Part shown: positions 27,828 to 37,225 of the stretch, piece after piece
How positions within the stretch are numbered: the stretch's first letter is position 1
Layout: each line of letters opens with the position of its first letter
Assembly (NCBI RefSeq): GCF_000751775.1
Contig: NZ_CCRF01000079.1
Location: 21,595 to 85,594 of the forward strand
From: Caldibacillus thermoamylovorans
Lineage (GTDB): Bacteria > Bacillota > Bacilli > Bacillales > Caldibacillaceae
Direction: 5' to 3'
DNA length: 64,000 nucleotides
Notes under the pieces: generated by a model
What the model was told of the DNA's origin: nothing
The model's input: the letters and a program-made list of their open reading frames with translations, nothing else
The model's database searches: none
Translations under genes and position numbers: made by a program

Positions 27828-28307
27828 TTATACATGCAATCGTTTTGCAAAATACGTTGATAAACTTGGTGTCAGAAGTATGGCTAAGATTGTATTTAAT
27901 AGGGAACCGATACACAATGACGGAATCATCCCGACGTAAAATCCGGTGCCAATGATAAAAAGGAATGGGAGGCTGGCTAAAAAAGTATTTCCCACAACAA
28001 ATAACACACCGCCCAACACCCGTTTTCCCTTTTGATAAAAATAACCAAATACCCAAACAAGAACAGCCATTTCAACAGCGATTAACACATGAAACGGACC
28101 CAGTGGCATCCCGCCAATCAATGCCGATAACAGATGACCAAAAAAAGCAATACATCCCCCGGCACGCCCGCCTAAAACGACTGCCCCGATAAGCGCGGGA
28201 ACCATATCCAATGCAACACTGGCAATGACGGCCGGAATTTTGATGGAAGCACCGACAACAGCCAATGCTAAAAAGATACCGAACAAACTGATTTTCTTCG
28301 CATTCAT
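27828..28307 (-). CDS. cblT: Alpha-ribazole transporter CblT (ECF S-component)
   Basis: 159-residue membrane protein with five or six TMs and a small-residue-rich style typical of ECF-transporter S-components (VVLGGRAGGCIAFFGHLLSA). Its start overlaps the pduO stop by 4 bp and cblS follows 12 bp later. CblT-CblS pairs salvage alpha-ribazole. The energising ECF module would be encoded elsewhere. Confidence 0.82.
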   Translation of the reverse strand: MNAKKISLFGIFLALAVVGASIKIPAVIASVALDMVPALIGAVVLGGRAGGCIAFFGHLLSALIGGMPLGPFHVLIAVEMAVLVWVFGYFYQKGKRVLGGVLFVVGNTFLASLPFLFIIGTGFYVGMIPSLCIGSLLNTILAILLTPSLSTYFAKRLHV

Positions 28308-28891
28308 TCCGTCTGCTCCTTCCTCTTTCCATTTCGAAAAACACGGGCGCTCCGAACATATTCAACATCATTTACTTCGAGCCGAAAATTGACTAATCTT
28401 GCGGCTACGAAAAAATAATCAGACAATCGATTTAAAAATTTCAATGGGTAAGGTGTTATTACTGAGTGTTCCTTCATTAATTTGACGACGAATCTTTCTG
28501 CTCTTCTTGTCACCGTCCGGGCAATATGTAATGTTGCTGCTGCACTCGTTCCTCCGGGCAAAATAAACCGTTCAATTTCAGGCAATTCTTCATTGATTTG
28601 ATCAATCCGGTTTTCTAAATAGATTATCGCTTCTTCGGTTAATTTCGGTTCCCGTTTCTTTGTTACATTTGCCAAATCCCCACCACAATCAAATAACTCA
28701 TGTTGAATTTTTTCCAAATCTTCCAGTAGATCCTGAAATAAAACCGGATCCAGTTCTGTCATTGCTTTGCCGACAAAACAATTCGCCTCATCAACCGTTC
28801 CGTAAGCTTCCACCCGAATATTATCTTTATCTACTCGACCGCCAATGATACTGGTTTGTCCTTGATCCCCCGTACGTGTATAAATTCGCAC
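28304..28891 (-). CDS. pduO: ATP:cob(I)alamin adenosyltransferase, PduO type
   Basis: About 195 residues. The N-terminal ATP-binding motif IYTRTGDQGQTSIIGG, the VEAYGTVDEANCFVG block and the C-terminal RRAERFVV / LNRLSDYFFVAAR segments match PduO-type enzymes that attach the adenosyl group to corrinoids. I favour the GTG at 28891, which has GGAG 9 nt upstream; an ATG at 28900 has its Shine-Dalgarno directly abutting. Corrinoid operon member. Confidence 0.92.
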   Translation of the reverse strand: MRIYTRTGDQGQTSIIGGRVDKDNIRVEAYGTVDEANCFVGKAMTELDPVLFQDLLEDLEKIQHELFDCGGDLANVTKKREPKLTEEAIIYLENRIDQINEELPEIERFILPGGTSAAATLHIARTVTRRAERFVVKLMKEHSVITPYPLKFLNRLSDYFFVAARLVNFRLEVNDVEYVRSARVFRNGKRKEQTE

Positions 28892-28907
28892 TTCACCCAT
28901 CTCCTCT

Positions 28908-29333
28908 TTATTTGATTTGGATATTTATGCCATACCAAATGACATCAACCCGGTCACAAATTTTTGCCGTATCTTGAAAAATTCTTCCTGTGACATCCCG
29001 CCATAGTCGTTCTTCATGACTTGCCGGAACAATCCCTTTTGAAATATCGGAACCAATGAGAATCATCGTTTGATCCCCATCTAAGCAGCTCCATTCCGTT
29101 AATTTACCCAGCCATTTTTCCCGAACAGCTTTTTCATCACAAGCAATGAGCCAGTCCTTAACATATTGCTCAATTCCGCTCACAATCCAATATTCAGTTG
29201 CAGGCAGGAGGGAATCCGGTATCTGTTCGCCGGCATAACCGGAAACCCAAGTACTATTTTGATCATTGATAGGATAAGTTTTCCTTACCCAATTCGATTT
29301 TCCGTTAAAAGCACCACCCGTAACAAAGTGCAT
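28908..29333 (-). CDS. CobU-like P-loop protein (short paralogue)
   Basis: 141 residues beginning MHFVTGGAFNGKSNWVRKTY, a P-loop of CobU kind (GxxxxGKS), with SGIEQYVKDWL and MILIGSDISKGIVPASHEER later, similar to the nucleotide-binding order of CobU. It is about 50 residues shorter than the full CobU encoded 1 kb upstream in the operon. It may keep only the kinase or only an NTP-binding role. Both copies are intact in frame. Exact reaction not known. Confidence 0.7.
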   Translation of the reverse strand: MHFVTGGAFNGKSNWVRKTYPINDQNSTWVSGYAGEQIPDSLLPATEYWIVSGIEQYVKDWLIACDEKAVREKWLGKLTEWSCLDGDQTMILIGSDISKGIVPASHEERLWRDVTGRIFQDTAKICDRVDVIWYGINIQIK

Positions 29334-29438
29334 TGGTCCTCCCTCCTATATCAATCACGTTCTGTGAAATGATTTTATCGCCACTATTCCAATCGCAAAC
29401 TTCCTTTAAGTTGGGAAATTCCACTTTAACTAACGGCT

Positions 29439-30230
29439 TCAGGCCAAACCAACATAGGGTAACAACCACAGGATTAGCCATAATAACGTTTCCCCTCCTT
29501 CAACAGCTGCCCCCAGCACGTCACCGGTTATCCCGCCAAACCAGCGAATTATCTTCTTTCTTGCAATCAGTATGAATAAACTCGACCCTATAATGAATGA
29601 AGCCAGCCCCCAAAAGGATTCAGGCCAAATGAACAAAATCATTCCGAGCAATACGATAAGATAAACGGGATACAGCCAAAGAGTCCCTTTTGATGCAGCC
29701 TGTTGAAACATGGCCCCAAGACCATCCGCTTTTGCTGATTTGACTTTAATCAACAAGACGCCCATCATTATTTTTCCAAAAAGTGGTATCAATAAAATAA
29801 GCGGGTAAGTCCAAAGTGACATCCGGGAAATCGTTTCATAGATAAATAGAAATCGGGCACTTAATAAGACAAGCACTGAGAGAACGCCAAAAGCACCGAT
29901 TCGTGAATCTTTCATAATCTCTAATCGTTTTTCCGGGTTACGAAACGAGAAATAACTGTCACTGACATCCATCCAGCCATCAAGATGCAAACCACCGGTC
30001 ACAATGATCCAGGATAACCAGAGAAAAAATGCTACGGCAACAGTTGATAACGGCGTCCATTCCAGAAGAGCAAATGTAATAAACATATAGATAATCCCTT
30101 GTAAAATGCCTAATATCGGGAAAACGCGAATCGCTCGTTCCATATGCTCCCGATCCATCGGTACTTCATAAGGAACCGGAATACTTGTAAAAAATTGAAT
30201 ACACATGATCAGTGCCTTAATCGTCTTCAT
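29439..30230 (-). CDS. cobS: Adenosylcobinamide-GDP ribazoletransferase CobS
   Basis: 263-residue membrane enzyme that joins adenosylcobinamide-GDP to alpha-ribazole phosphate. MCIQFFTSIPVP and the metal-binding GGLHLDGWMDVSDSYFSF and RLEIMKDSRIGAFG blocks are diagnostic. Six or seven TMs. GGGAG lies 7 nt before the ATG. It follows cobU in the operon. Confidence 0.95.
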   Translation of the reverse strand: MKTIKALIMCIQFFTSIPVPYEVPMDREHMERAIRVFPILGILQGIIYMFITFALLEWTPLSTVAVAFFLWLSWIIVTGGLHLDGWMDVSDSYFSFRNPEKRLEIMKDSRIGAFGVLSVLVLLSARFLFIYETISRMSLWTYPLILLIPLFGKIMMGVLLIKVKSAKADGLGAMFQQAASKGTLWLYPVYLIVLLGMILFIWPESFWGLASFIIGSSLFILIARKKIIRWFGGITGDVLGAAVEGGETLLWLILWLLPYVGLA

Positions 30231-30296
30231 GGTGGTTCTCCCATGTTAAGACAATGTTTTTCACCTTTTCCCAATCAAGGATGTTCATGACACCCT

Positions 30297-30881
30297 TCAT
30301 CTTTCCTCGCCTTCTTTCATAAAAATCGGAATCCCGGCTTCTATAAGAATAGCTTGATATGCATTTGTCACAATTTGCCGGTGCAAAAGACCGAGTATCC
30401 TGCTGTAAGCAAGCACAAGTTCATTATTGGCTAACGGTTCATGTAACACTTCATTACTGACAATAATTAATTTATTGACATGGGAACGGATTCTGTCAAT
30501 CCCATACCACATCTTATCAAACAAGTCATCATGAAATTGAGCGGCTTTCCAGTCGTCCGAAGCAAAGAAAAACTCATTATTAAGCCAAGTCGTCAAACAA
30601 TCAAGTAAAACAATATCCTCTTGACGAAAATGGTAGGCTAAATCACCGACAGATACCGGTTTCTCCCATGTCCGCCAAGGCAAGCCTCCTTTGGTCCGAT
30701 CCTTTTTGTGACGGTCAATCCTTTTTTCCATTTCTGAATCTGTTGCCTGCATCGTGGCAATATAATGCAGTGTCCCGGTTGGTGATTGTTGCCAACATGT
30801 TGCAGCGGTTTTTTCGGCAAAACGGCTTTTTCCGCTCCGAACTCCGCCTGTTATAAAGATGATTGATGAATCGCTCGCCAT
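30297..30881 (-). CDS. cobU: Adenosylcobinamide kinase / guanylyltransferase CobU
   Basis: 194 residues with P-loop FITGGVRSGKSRFAE, then HYIATMQATDSEMEKRIDRH and VLLDCLTTWLNN, the CobU signature order. It phosphorylates adenosylcobinamide and transfers GMP from GTP. The gene overlaps the cobD end by 31 bp. Normal length for the family. Confidence 0.95.
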   Translation of the reverse strand: MASDSSIIFITGGVRSGKSRFAEKTAATCWQQSPTGTLHYIATMQATDSEMEKRIDRHKKDRTKGGLPWRTWEKPVSVGDLAYHFRQEDIVLLDCLTTWLNNEFFFASDDWKAAQFHDDLFDKMWYGIDRIRSHVNKLIIVSNEVLHEPLANNELVLAYSRILGLLHRQIVTNAYQAILIEAGIPIFMKEGEER

Positions 30882-31936
30882 TTTTCCATCACCTCAAGCA
30901 GGATATCGTTCTCTTTTTCACTGCGTATGGCAAAACGCAACCACTTGCCTTCTATTCCCGGGAAATTATATGTATGTCTCGGAACAATTCCCTCTTTTAA
31001 TAAAAATTGGAAGAAAGTAGATTGATCCTCCATGCTTGGATCTCTTAGCAAATAAAAATTGACCGCCGATGGAAGAAAATCAAACCGGTGTTTTCGAAAA
31101 TTACGAAACAGTCTTTCCCGCTCTTTTCTTACAAATAGTCTTGTTTGTTCAACATAATGTTTTTCATCAAGGCATCGTTCGCCCGCTTTTAAGGCTATCC
31201 CGTTCACGCTCCAATGGGATTGCTGATTTTGGAGGGATTGAACGATTTCCGCATCAGCCATCATATAACCTAATCTTACCCCCGGTATGGCATACATCTT
31301 TGTCATTGACCGAATCAAGATCAAATTCGGAAACTGATTTAACAAAGGAACGAGTGATTGATATGCATCAACAAAATCATAAAAGGCTTCATCAACAATC
31401 AAATAACATTTCTTCTCGGAACAGATCGTCAATATCTGTTCAATCACTTGTTTTTCAAAATAAATTCCGGTTGGATTATTCGGGTTACAAAGAAATAAAG
31501 CGTCTTGATCAGTCAGTGCTTCAGATAGATGAGGCACATCAATTTTTCCGTTATGATCGATAAAAAAATAAGAAATCGAACATTCATTTACCCGGCATGT
31601 CTGTTCATATTCCGAAAAGGATGGTTCAATAATCATAACTCGTTTTCCTGTAAGCCATTTTCCAATCAGCGAAATGATTTCCGCCCCACCATTGCCTATG
31701 ATTACTTGGTCTTTATGCAGCCCTTCCTGTTCAGCAAGCCTTGTTCTTAAAGATGTTGCTTTTGGATCAGGATAGTAAATAATTTCTTGAAAAAAATCAT
31801 CCCAATCTTCCCGAAGCGACTTCGGTGGACCAAGGGGATTAATATTTGCACTAAAATCATATATCTGTGCCGGTTGCCGGATTCCTGCCGCTTTATATAA
31901 ATAATGCGGATTGGAACCATGTGTTGGCCAATTCAA
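30851..31936 (-). CDS. cobD: L-threonine-O-3-phosphate decarboxylase CobD
   Basis: 361-residue class I PLP aminotransferase-fold enzyme that makes (R)-1-amino-2-propanol O-2-phosphate for the corrinoid side arm. DFSANINPLGPP near the start, LFLCNPNNPTGIYFE, and the PLP lysine in IRSMTKMYAIPGVRLGYM distinguish it from histidinol-phosphate aminotransferase together with its place in the operon. The start is TTG at 31936 with GGAGG 8 nt upstream; it overlaps cbiB by 44 bp. Confidence 0.9.
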   Translation of the reverse strand: MNWPTHGSNPHYLYKAAGIRQPAQIYDFSANINPLGPPKSLREDWDDFFQEIIYYPDPKATSLRTRLAEQEGLHKDQVIIGNGGAEIISLIGKWLTGKRVMIIEPSFSEYEQTCRVNECSISYFFIDHNGKIDVPHLSEALTDQDALFLCNPNNPTGIYFEKQVIEQILTICSEKKCYLIVDEAFYDFVDAYQSLVPLLNQFPNLILIRSMTKMYAIPGVRLGYMMADAEIVQSLQNQQSHWSVNGIALKAGERCLDEKHYVEQTRLFVRKERERLFRNFRKHRFDFLPSAVNFYLLRDPSMEDQSTFFQFLLKEGIVPRHTYNFPGIEGKWLRFAIRSEKENDILLEVMEKWRAIHQSSL

Positions 31937-32876
31937 TGAAAACACCTCCAACCCATAATAGTATTAAAAACGCAAGGGAAGTTCTTTTTAAAATTTTTAT
32001 CGTTTCAATAATATCGTTACTTGTTAGTGGACGAAGCGGGTTCCCTATGAGCGCACGCCGGGAAACAACACCTTTATATGTATTCCGTCCGCCGAGTTGC
32101 ACGCCAAGAAGTGCCGCAGCCGCTGCTTCACACCATCCACTATTCGGACTTGGATGGTTTCCGGCATCCCGAAATAAAAGTTGCCATGCTTCTTTTTTAC
32201 TCCCTTGCAAAGTTTTATTGACCAATATCATAAGCATTCCGGTTAATCGGGCCGGAATCCAATTCATCAGATCATCAAGTTTGGCTGAAGCAAACCCAAA
32301 CTCATGGTAGCGATCATTTTTATACCCAACCATTGAATCACATGTATTAACAGCACGATAAACAAAAGCAAGCGGGGCACCCCCAACAAAAGCCCAAAAC
32401 ATCGGTGCTGTTACCCCATCACTAGTATTTTCTGCGACCGTTTCCACCGCACCCCGGGTAATTTCACGTTCATCCAACTGATTCGTATCCCGGCCGACAA
32501 TATAGGAAAGTTTTTTCCGTGCTTCATCCAATTGATGATCTTGTAACGGCCGGTACACTTCTAAAGCCGCATCTTGTAATCCTTTTTGAGCAATTGTTGT
32601 TGAGATTAAAACAGCTTCCATCAAAACTCCCGCCACGATATGGATGCGGTAGGCAATAAAGGTAATACAGGATGTAACAAGAAGCACAAGAAATAGAATA
32701 AGAACCACCATTGCGAAACCTTTCCATTTCCGGGCCTTACCTCGGTTCCAATGTTTATCCAACAAGGAAATGAGCGAGCCCATCCATTTGACCGGATGCG
32801 GCCAGCTAGGTGGATCACCGACGATACGATCAATAATATAAGCGAGTGTGATTGCAGATACATGCTGGATAATCAT
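31893..32876 (-). CDS. cbiB: Adenosylcobinamide-phosphate synthase CbiB
   Basis: 327-residue membrane protein. DRIVGDPPSWPHPVKWMG at the start, YIVGRDTNQLDEREITRGAV, VETVAENTSDGVTAPMFW and DSMVGYKNDRYHEFGFASA are diagnostic of CbiB. It joins cobyric acid with the aminopropanol phosphate from CobD. The start overlaps the btuD-cbiZ stop by 4 bp. Confidence 0.95.
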   Translation of the reverse strand: MIIQHVSAITLAYIIDRIVGDPPSWPHPVKWMGSLISLLDKHWNRGKARKWKGFAMVVLILFLVLLVTSCITFIAYRIHIVAGVLMEAVLISTTIAQKGLQDAALEVYRPLQDHQLDEARKKLSYIVGRDTNQLDEREITRGAVETVAENTSDGVTAPMFWAFVGGAPLAFVYRAVNTCDSMVGYKNDRYHEFGFASAKLDDLMNWIPARLTGMLMILVNKTLQGSKKEAWQLLFRDAGNHPSPNSGWCEAAAAALLGVQLGGRNTYKGVVSRRALIGNPLRPLTSNDIIETIKILKRTSLAFLILLWVGGVFIELANTWFQSALFI

Positions 32877-34351
32877 AGGTCGGGACTCCGTTTTAAGCTC
32901 TTTTGGATTGCTTCAAGTGTACACTCATATACACCTTTTCCAATCAACTTTCCGAGGGGGGTAATCGTCCCGGCAAACTCTTGGTATTTTCCCTTTTGTG
33001 TCGCGGCAATTAAAATACTGTCGGTTGAGGTCCCGGTCGCAATGGTTCCTGTCTCTTGGTCGGGAATTTGCAATTCAGCCAGCGCCTTTACCTTTGCTTC
33101 TGTTGCCGTTATGATGGATTGGATAAATGCCTCTTCAGATAATCTGCCATTGACAATGATCCACGTATTGATTGTTCCCGGTCGATAAACAAAAGGATGT
33201 TCGACACTTCTCGATACATCCACTGCATTGCCGACCCCGGCTGTGACAACCACTAGTATGGAAAAGTCCTTGTCGAGGTATTGTTTGTATTGAACATTTT
33301 CCATCTTCACCGCCGTCATCATCCCAACCGTATTTGACGGGTCCAAACCTTCTTCCACAACAAAACGTTTTAATTCTTCACGATAGTTTCTTGAATGATA
33401 TGATTTATCAACATACCGATTGATAAAAGTATTGTACCATCCAATACCGGAGCCAATAACGCCGGAGGACATTGTTTTTAACATCATAGGGGATTGGAGC
33501 AAAATGTAGTCATCGAAAACACCGACATGATTCTCCGTTACTTCTTCCGTCCCACCATTTTCTAAAGCATCATCCGGCAGTAAAACCATCAACGGGGCCG
33601 GCACTTTAGGATGCTGGTGCATTTCAATTTTCGTTTTAAACACTTGTTGAATCGTATTTTCCGTCAAAACATCTTTTGGTGTATCGTTTTTGATGACCTT
33701 TCCGTCTTCCAAGAGCAATATACGGTCACAATACAGGCCGGCTAAATTAATATCGTGAAAAATCGAAATAATCGTCAACCCTTTTTCCCTCGTCCACTTG
33801 TGCAATAAATCCAATAAATCCTTTTGGTAGGATAAATCCAAATGATTTGTCGGTTCATCCAACAGCAAAATTTCCGGTTCTTGAGCAAGTGCTTGTGCCA
33901 AAAAAACCCGCTGTTTTTCTCCGCCAGATAAAAACTCAAGTGATTGCTCTTGAAATTTTTCAATACCGGTCCATTGCATCACTTCCTGAACCACTTCTTC
34001 ATCTTTTTGACTCCATGTTTGAAATAAGCCTTTTTTATGCGCATATCTGCCAAGTGCGACCGTCTCCTTGACCGTATAAGAAAAAGCCTGTGAAGAATGT
34101 TGCGACAGAACAGCAATAACTTGGGCAAGCTCTTTTGCTGAAAATGATTGGATAGATCGGTCCCCAACAAAAATACTTCCTTTTAAAAATGGCAAAACTC
34201 CACTGATCATTTTTAATAATGTCGTTTTCCCACTGCCATTTGGACCTAATATCCCGAAAAATTCTCCCTGTTCAACAGTAAATGAAACATCTGTTAAAAC
34301 AGGTTCGCCACTATACCCGCCGAATAGATTTTCAACCTTTATGGACGTCAT
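32873..34351 (-). CDS. btuD: BtuD-CbiZ fusion: corrinoid ABC ATPase plus adenosylcobinamide amidohydrolase
   Basis: 492 residues in two domains. Residues about 1-250 are an FepC/BtuD-type ATPase: Walker A GPNGSGKTT near 37-45, signature LSGGEKQRVFLAQAL, Walker B ILLLDEPTNHLDLSY. Residues about 275-485 match CbiZ (MLKTMSSGVIGSGIGWYNTF, VVTAGVGNAVDVSR, TGTSTDSILIAATQ), which cleaves the aminopropanol arm of cobinamide to give cobyric acid. YvrA of B. subtilis has a comparable architecture, from memory. Start and stop overlap neighbours by 4 bp. Confidence 0.93.
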   Translation of the reverse strand: MTSIKVENLFGGYSGEPVLTDVSFTVEQGEFFGILGPNGSGKTTLLKMISGVLPFLKGSIFVGDRSIQSFSAKELAQVIAVLSQHSSQAFSYTVKETVALGRYAHKKGLFQTWSQKDEEVVQEVMQWTGIEKFQEQSLEFLSGGEKQRVFLAQALAQEPEILLLDEPTNHLDLSYQKDLLDLLHKWTREKGLTIISIFHDINLAGLYCDRILLLEDGKVIKNDTPKDVLTENTIQQVFKTKIEMHQHPKVPAPLMVLLPDDALENGGTEEVTENHVGVFDDYILLQSPMMLKTMSSGVIGSGIGWYNTFINRYVDKSYHSRNYREELKRFVVEEGLDPSNTVGMMTAVKMENVQYKQYLDKDFSILVVVTAGVGNAVDVSRSVEHPFVYRPGTINTWIIVNGRLSEEAFIQSIITATEAKVKALAELQIPDQETGTIATGTSTDSILIAATQKGKYQEFAGTITPLGKLIGKGVYECTLEAIQKSLKRSPDL

Positions 34352-35406
34352 CTTTCCCCTCCTTTCCTTTTGTTTCGGATTAAAATGGCAGCAAATACCG
34401 GAGCGCCGATTAAAGATGTAATCACACCAATGGGAAGCTCTGTCGGTGAAATGACGGTTCTTGCCGTAAGATCCGCTAATATTAAAAAAGCACTTCCGGT
34501 TAACATCGATAATGGTAATAAATGCTTATGATCAGGTCCCCACAGTAATCTTGTTAAATGGGGGATGACTAAACCAACAAAACCAATTGTTCCCGATACC
34601 GCAACAGCTGCCCCGGTTAAAATTGAGCCCGCTGTTAATACAAGCATTTTCCGCCTTTTTACATTTACCCCTAAATGCTGCGCCCTCTCTTCACCAAAGG
34701 ACATCGCATTTAGTTCATTTCCATTCATAAGTAATAGAAACGAGCCGATAAGAAAAAACGGTAAAATAATCTGAATATATTCCCAACCTCTCATCGAAAC
34801 GCTTCCCATTAGCCAGCTGACAATTTGCCGAAGTTCATCCCCTGTCAAAGCAATCATCAAGGATATAAAAGCACTTAAAAAGGAGCTAAAAATCACACCT
34901 GTTAAAATAATCGTTTCGACTTTCATTGAGCGATCAATTCTTTTTGCAAAAATAAGGACAGCAATAATGGTTATTAGGGCAAATAAAATACTTAGAAACG
35001 GCAGCGTATATGAACCGATGACAGGGATAGTGATATGCAAAAAGATAGTCAAAACAGCACCAACCGAAGCCCCGGATGAAACACCGAGCGTGTAAGGATC
35101 AGCTAACGGGTTTTTTAATAACCCTTGAAAGGCGGCTCCTGCAATGGCCAAGGACGCACCAACCAATCCCGCTAAAACGACACGGGGAAAGCGAATATTC
35201 CAAACGATTGTTGTATACATCGGATCGACATTTACATGCGATATATTAAAAAGACGTGATCCGATAATTTTGACAATATCACCAATCGGAACCGTTACAG
35301 TACCGATTGAAATACCGATGAGAATGGCAGCAACCAAAAGGATGGATGCTGCCATATACGCAAAAGGTTTCTTATTGGAAAATTTCCGGATAAACTGCTT
35401 TTGCAA
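34348..35406 (-). CDS. btuC: Corrinoid ABC transporter permease BtuC
   Basis: 352-residue FecCD-family permease with about ten TMs. Family motifs RFPRVVLAGLVGASLAIAGA, PLADPYTLGVSSGASVGAVL and GTIGFVGLVIPHLTRLLWG are intact. I use the TTG at 35406: AAGGGG lies 9 nt upstream, inside the end of btuF, so the genes overlap by 35 bp. An ATG at 35355 has no ribosome binding site. Confidence 0.93.
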   Translation of the reverse strand: MQKQFIRKFSNKKPFAYMAASILLVAAILIGISIGTVTVPIGDIVKIIGSRLFNISHVNVDPMYTTIVWNIRFPRVVLAGLVGASLAIAGAAFQGLLKNPLADPYTLGVSSGASVGAVLTIFLHITIPVIGSYTLPFLSILFALITIIAVLIFAKRIDRSMKVETIILTGVIFSSFLSAFISLMIALTGDELRQIVSWLMGSVSMRGWEYIQIILPFFLIGSFLLLMNGNELNAMSFGEERAQHLGVNVKRRKMLVLTAGSILTGAAVAVSGTIGFVGLVIPHLTRLLWGPDHKHLLPLSMLTGSAFLILADLTARTVISPTELPIGVITSLIGAPVFAAILIRNKRKGGER

Positions 35407-36337
35407 TTTCCTCTACCCCTTCAGCGAGACGTGGACCTGAACGAGTGACCATATCGGAATTAACATCGACTACTTGGGAATTTTTTACAGCTTTCACTTG
35501 TTCCCATCCTTCTCGACTGAGCACTTGTTCAACTGCCCCTTCCGTATAGGATCCGTAAGTAGTTATGATGACATCCGGATTGGCGGCAATGATCGCTTCC
35601 GGTTCAATTTTTGGCCATCCTTCTTCAGTCACCACATTTTCTGCTTGAATGATCTGCAGCATTTCATCCATAAATGTATTTTTCCCTGCGGCGTAAATAT
35701 CAGGGGCAGATATTTCAATATATACTTTCTTCTTATCTTGAATCTTTGCAGTTTTTTCACGAATTTTTTCAATTTTCGTCTTCATGTCATCAATAAGTGA
35801 TTGTGCTTTAGCTTGTTCCCCTGTCGCTTTCCCAATCATTTTAATAGAATCATAGACGTCTTCAAAGTTTTCCGCATCATTCACAACAAGAACGGTTATG
35901 CCCGCATCTCGCAACTGTTGTAATCCGGCTTCAGAATTGTGAGCACCTGATGCATGTGCAAGCACTAAATCAGGTTTTAAGGAAATAATCTTTTCTACAT
36001 TGAAATCCATAGAGCCAATTTTTTCTTTTTCTAATGCTTCTTCGGGATAATTATCAAAATCGGATACGCCGACAATTTCATCACCAAGTCCCAACGCAAA
36101 GGCAATCTCTGTATTGCTCGGAATTAAGGAAACAATTCTCTCCGGTTTTTTATCAATGACCACTTCCTGATCGACGGCATCTTTAATCTTAACCGGGAAG
36201 GCGGCTGTTGTACTTTCTGCTTGTTCTGTTTTAGTATTATCTCCGTTTTGATTTGTTTTCGAGTCATCCTTTGCCCCGCACCCGGCAAGTAATCCGAATG
36301 TAAGCAACAGGATTAGAAATATGTATCTTTTTTTCAA
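35372..36337 (-). CDS. btuF: Corrinoid-binding lipoprotein BtuF
   Basis: 321-residue helical-backbone binding protein. Signal peptide with lipobox LAGC (Cys20), acidic linker, then ERIVSLIPSNTEIAFALGLG and EIVGVSDFDNYPEEAL, the typical BtuF/FhuD start of the mature domain. First gene of the corrinoid operon, behind the cobalamin riboswitch. Cobalamin rather than siderophore specificity is inferred from the riboswitch and the operon. Confidence 0.93.
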   Translation of the reverse strand: MKKRYIFLILLLTFGLLAGCGAKDDSKTNQNGDNTKTEQAESTTAAFPVKIKDAVDQEVVIDKKPERIVSLIPSNTEIAFALGLGDEIVGVSDFDNYPEEALEKEKIGSMDFNVEKIISLKPDLVLAHASGAHNSEAGLQQLRDAGITVLVVNDAENFEDVYDSIKMIGKATGEQAKAQSLIDDMKTKIEKIREKTAKIQDKKKVYIEISAPDIYAAGKNTFMDEMLQIIQAENVVTEEGWPKIEPEAIIAANPDVIITTYGSYTEGAVEQVLSREGWEQVKAVKNSQVVDVNSDMVTRSGPRLAEGVEEIAKAVYPEIFQ

Positions 36338-36421
36338 GGTGAATCTCTCCTCTATTTTGATAAACTAACTATCGATAAAATTCGATTGGTTTCGGCTTAA
36401 AAATGACCCTCATTAAAAGAC

Positions 36422-36449
36422 AAAAAAACATCCTATCAATTCGAGGATG
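36422..36449 (-). terminator. Riboswitch terminator upstream of btuF
   Basis: On the minus strand CATCCT-CGAATTGAT-AGGATG is followed by TTTTTTTG. Located between the cobalamin aptamer and btuF, it is the likely OFF-state terminator. Confidence 0.85.
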
Positions 36450-36502
36450 CAATGAACAACTATATTGCACACCTCCCTATCCGCGTAGGTTTTTTGGTGC
36501 AA

Positions 36503-36660
36503 AAGAATAGGCAGGTCTCCTGGCTCATGTTCATCACTCTCTTATGCCGCCTTCCCATTCCGATGACAGTGGCTTGTATATAAGAGAGCTCCCATTTACA
36601 GTGGCGGGACCGCGTTGGATTTTCACCAACTTCCCTATTAAGTCTTTAAAAAAGACACCT
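36503..36660 (-). promoter_or_regulatory. Cobalamin riboswitch
   Basis: The minus-strand leader has the B12-box AGCCAGGAGACCTGCC, the upstream GGGAAGTTGGTGAAAATCC, and GTCCCGCCACTGTAAATGG, the standard order for a class-I cobalamin riboswitch. It controls the eleven-gene corrinoid operon that starts with btuF. Confidence 0.96.
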
Positions 36661-36838
36661 AATCCTTTTGGATATGAAATTTTTTCTTATGCAAGAATTA
36701 TAACATGTAGAATTGCTTAGTCCAAGTAAATATATTATCTATTTTTTAGACCTTTTTTCAGGGTAATTCAATAAGTTTTTTGTTATACTAATGAAAACGT
36801 ATTTATTAAATAAAGTGAGAACTAGGAGGCGGTTTAAG

Positions 36839-37120
36839 ATGGCAGAAATAAAAGCAGGTACCAATCAATTTTACATGGAAGAAGACGGGGAAGTCATTGC
36901 AAGAATTGAGTACATTCCTTCCGATCTCGACGGTAAACAACAAATCACTATAACCCATACGATTGTGAATGAAGGACATAATGGAAAAGGTTTAGGTAAA
37001 CAGTTGGTAAATCAAGTGGCGGAATATGCAATAGCAAACCAACTGCATATTATCGCTGAATGTTCTTATGCCAAAAAAGTATTGGAAAACAGTGAGGAAT
37101 ATAAAGATTTACTTCTCTAA
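36839..37120 (+). CDS. Small GNAT-fold acetyltransferase (YjdJ-type)
   Basis: 93 residues (MAEIKAGTNQFYME...). The motif VNEGHNGKGLGKQLV carries the Q/RxxGxG/A acetyl-CoA loop and AECSYAKKVLE the conserved end of YjdJ-like small GNAT domains (Gcn5-related, often with a cysteine). Start at 36839 has AGGAGG 9 nt upstream. The substrate is unknown. Confidence 0.85.
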   Translation: MAEIKAGTNQFYMEEDGEVIARIEYIPSDLDGKQQITITHTIVNEGHNGKGLGKQLVNQVAEYAIANQLHIIAECSYAKKVLENSEEYKDLLL

Positions 37121-37127
37121 ATCATTC

Positions 37128-37153
37128 GAGGGCAGTCGGTGTCCTCTTTTTTT
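37128..37153 (+). terminator. Terminator after GNAT gene
   Basis: GAGGGCA-GTCGG-TGTCCTC with one mismatch, followed by TTTTTTT. Confidence 0.7.
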
Positions 37154-37225
37154 ATGGAATTATAGAAAAGAGGAAATATTTTTATTATGATAGTGGTATG
37201 ACGATTTAAAGGGCAGGAGTACATT

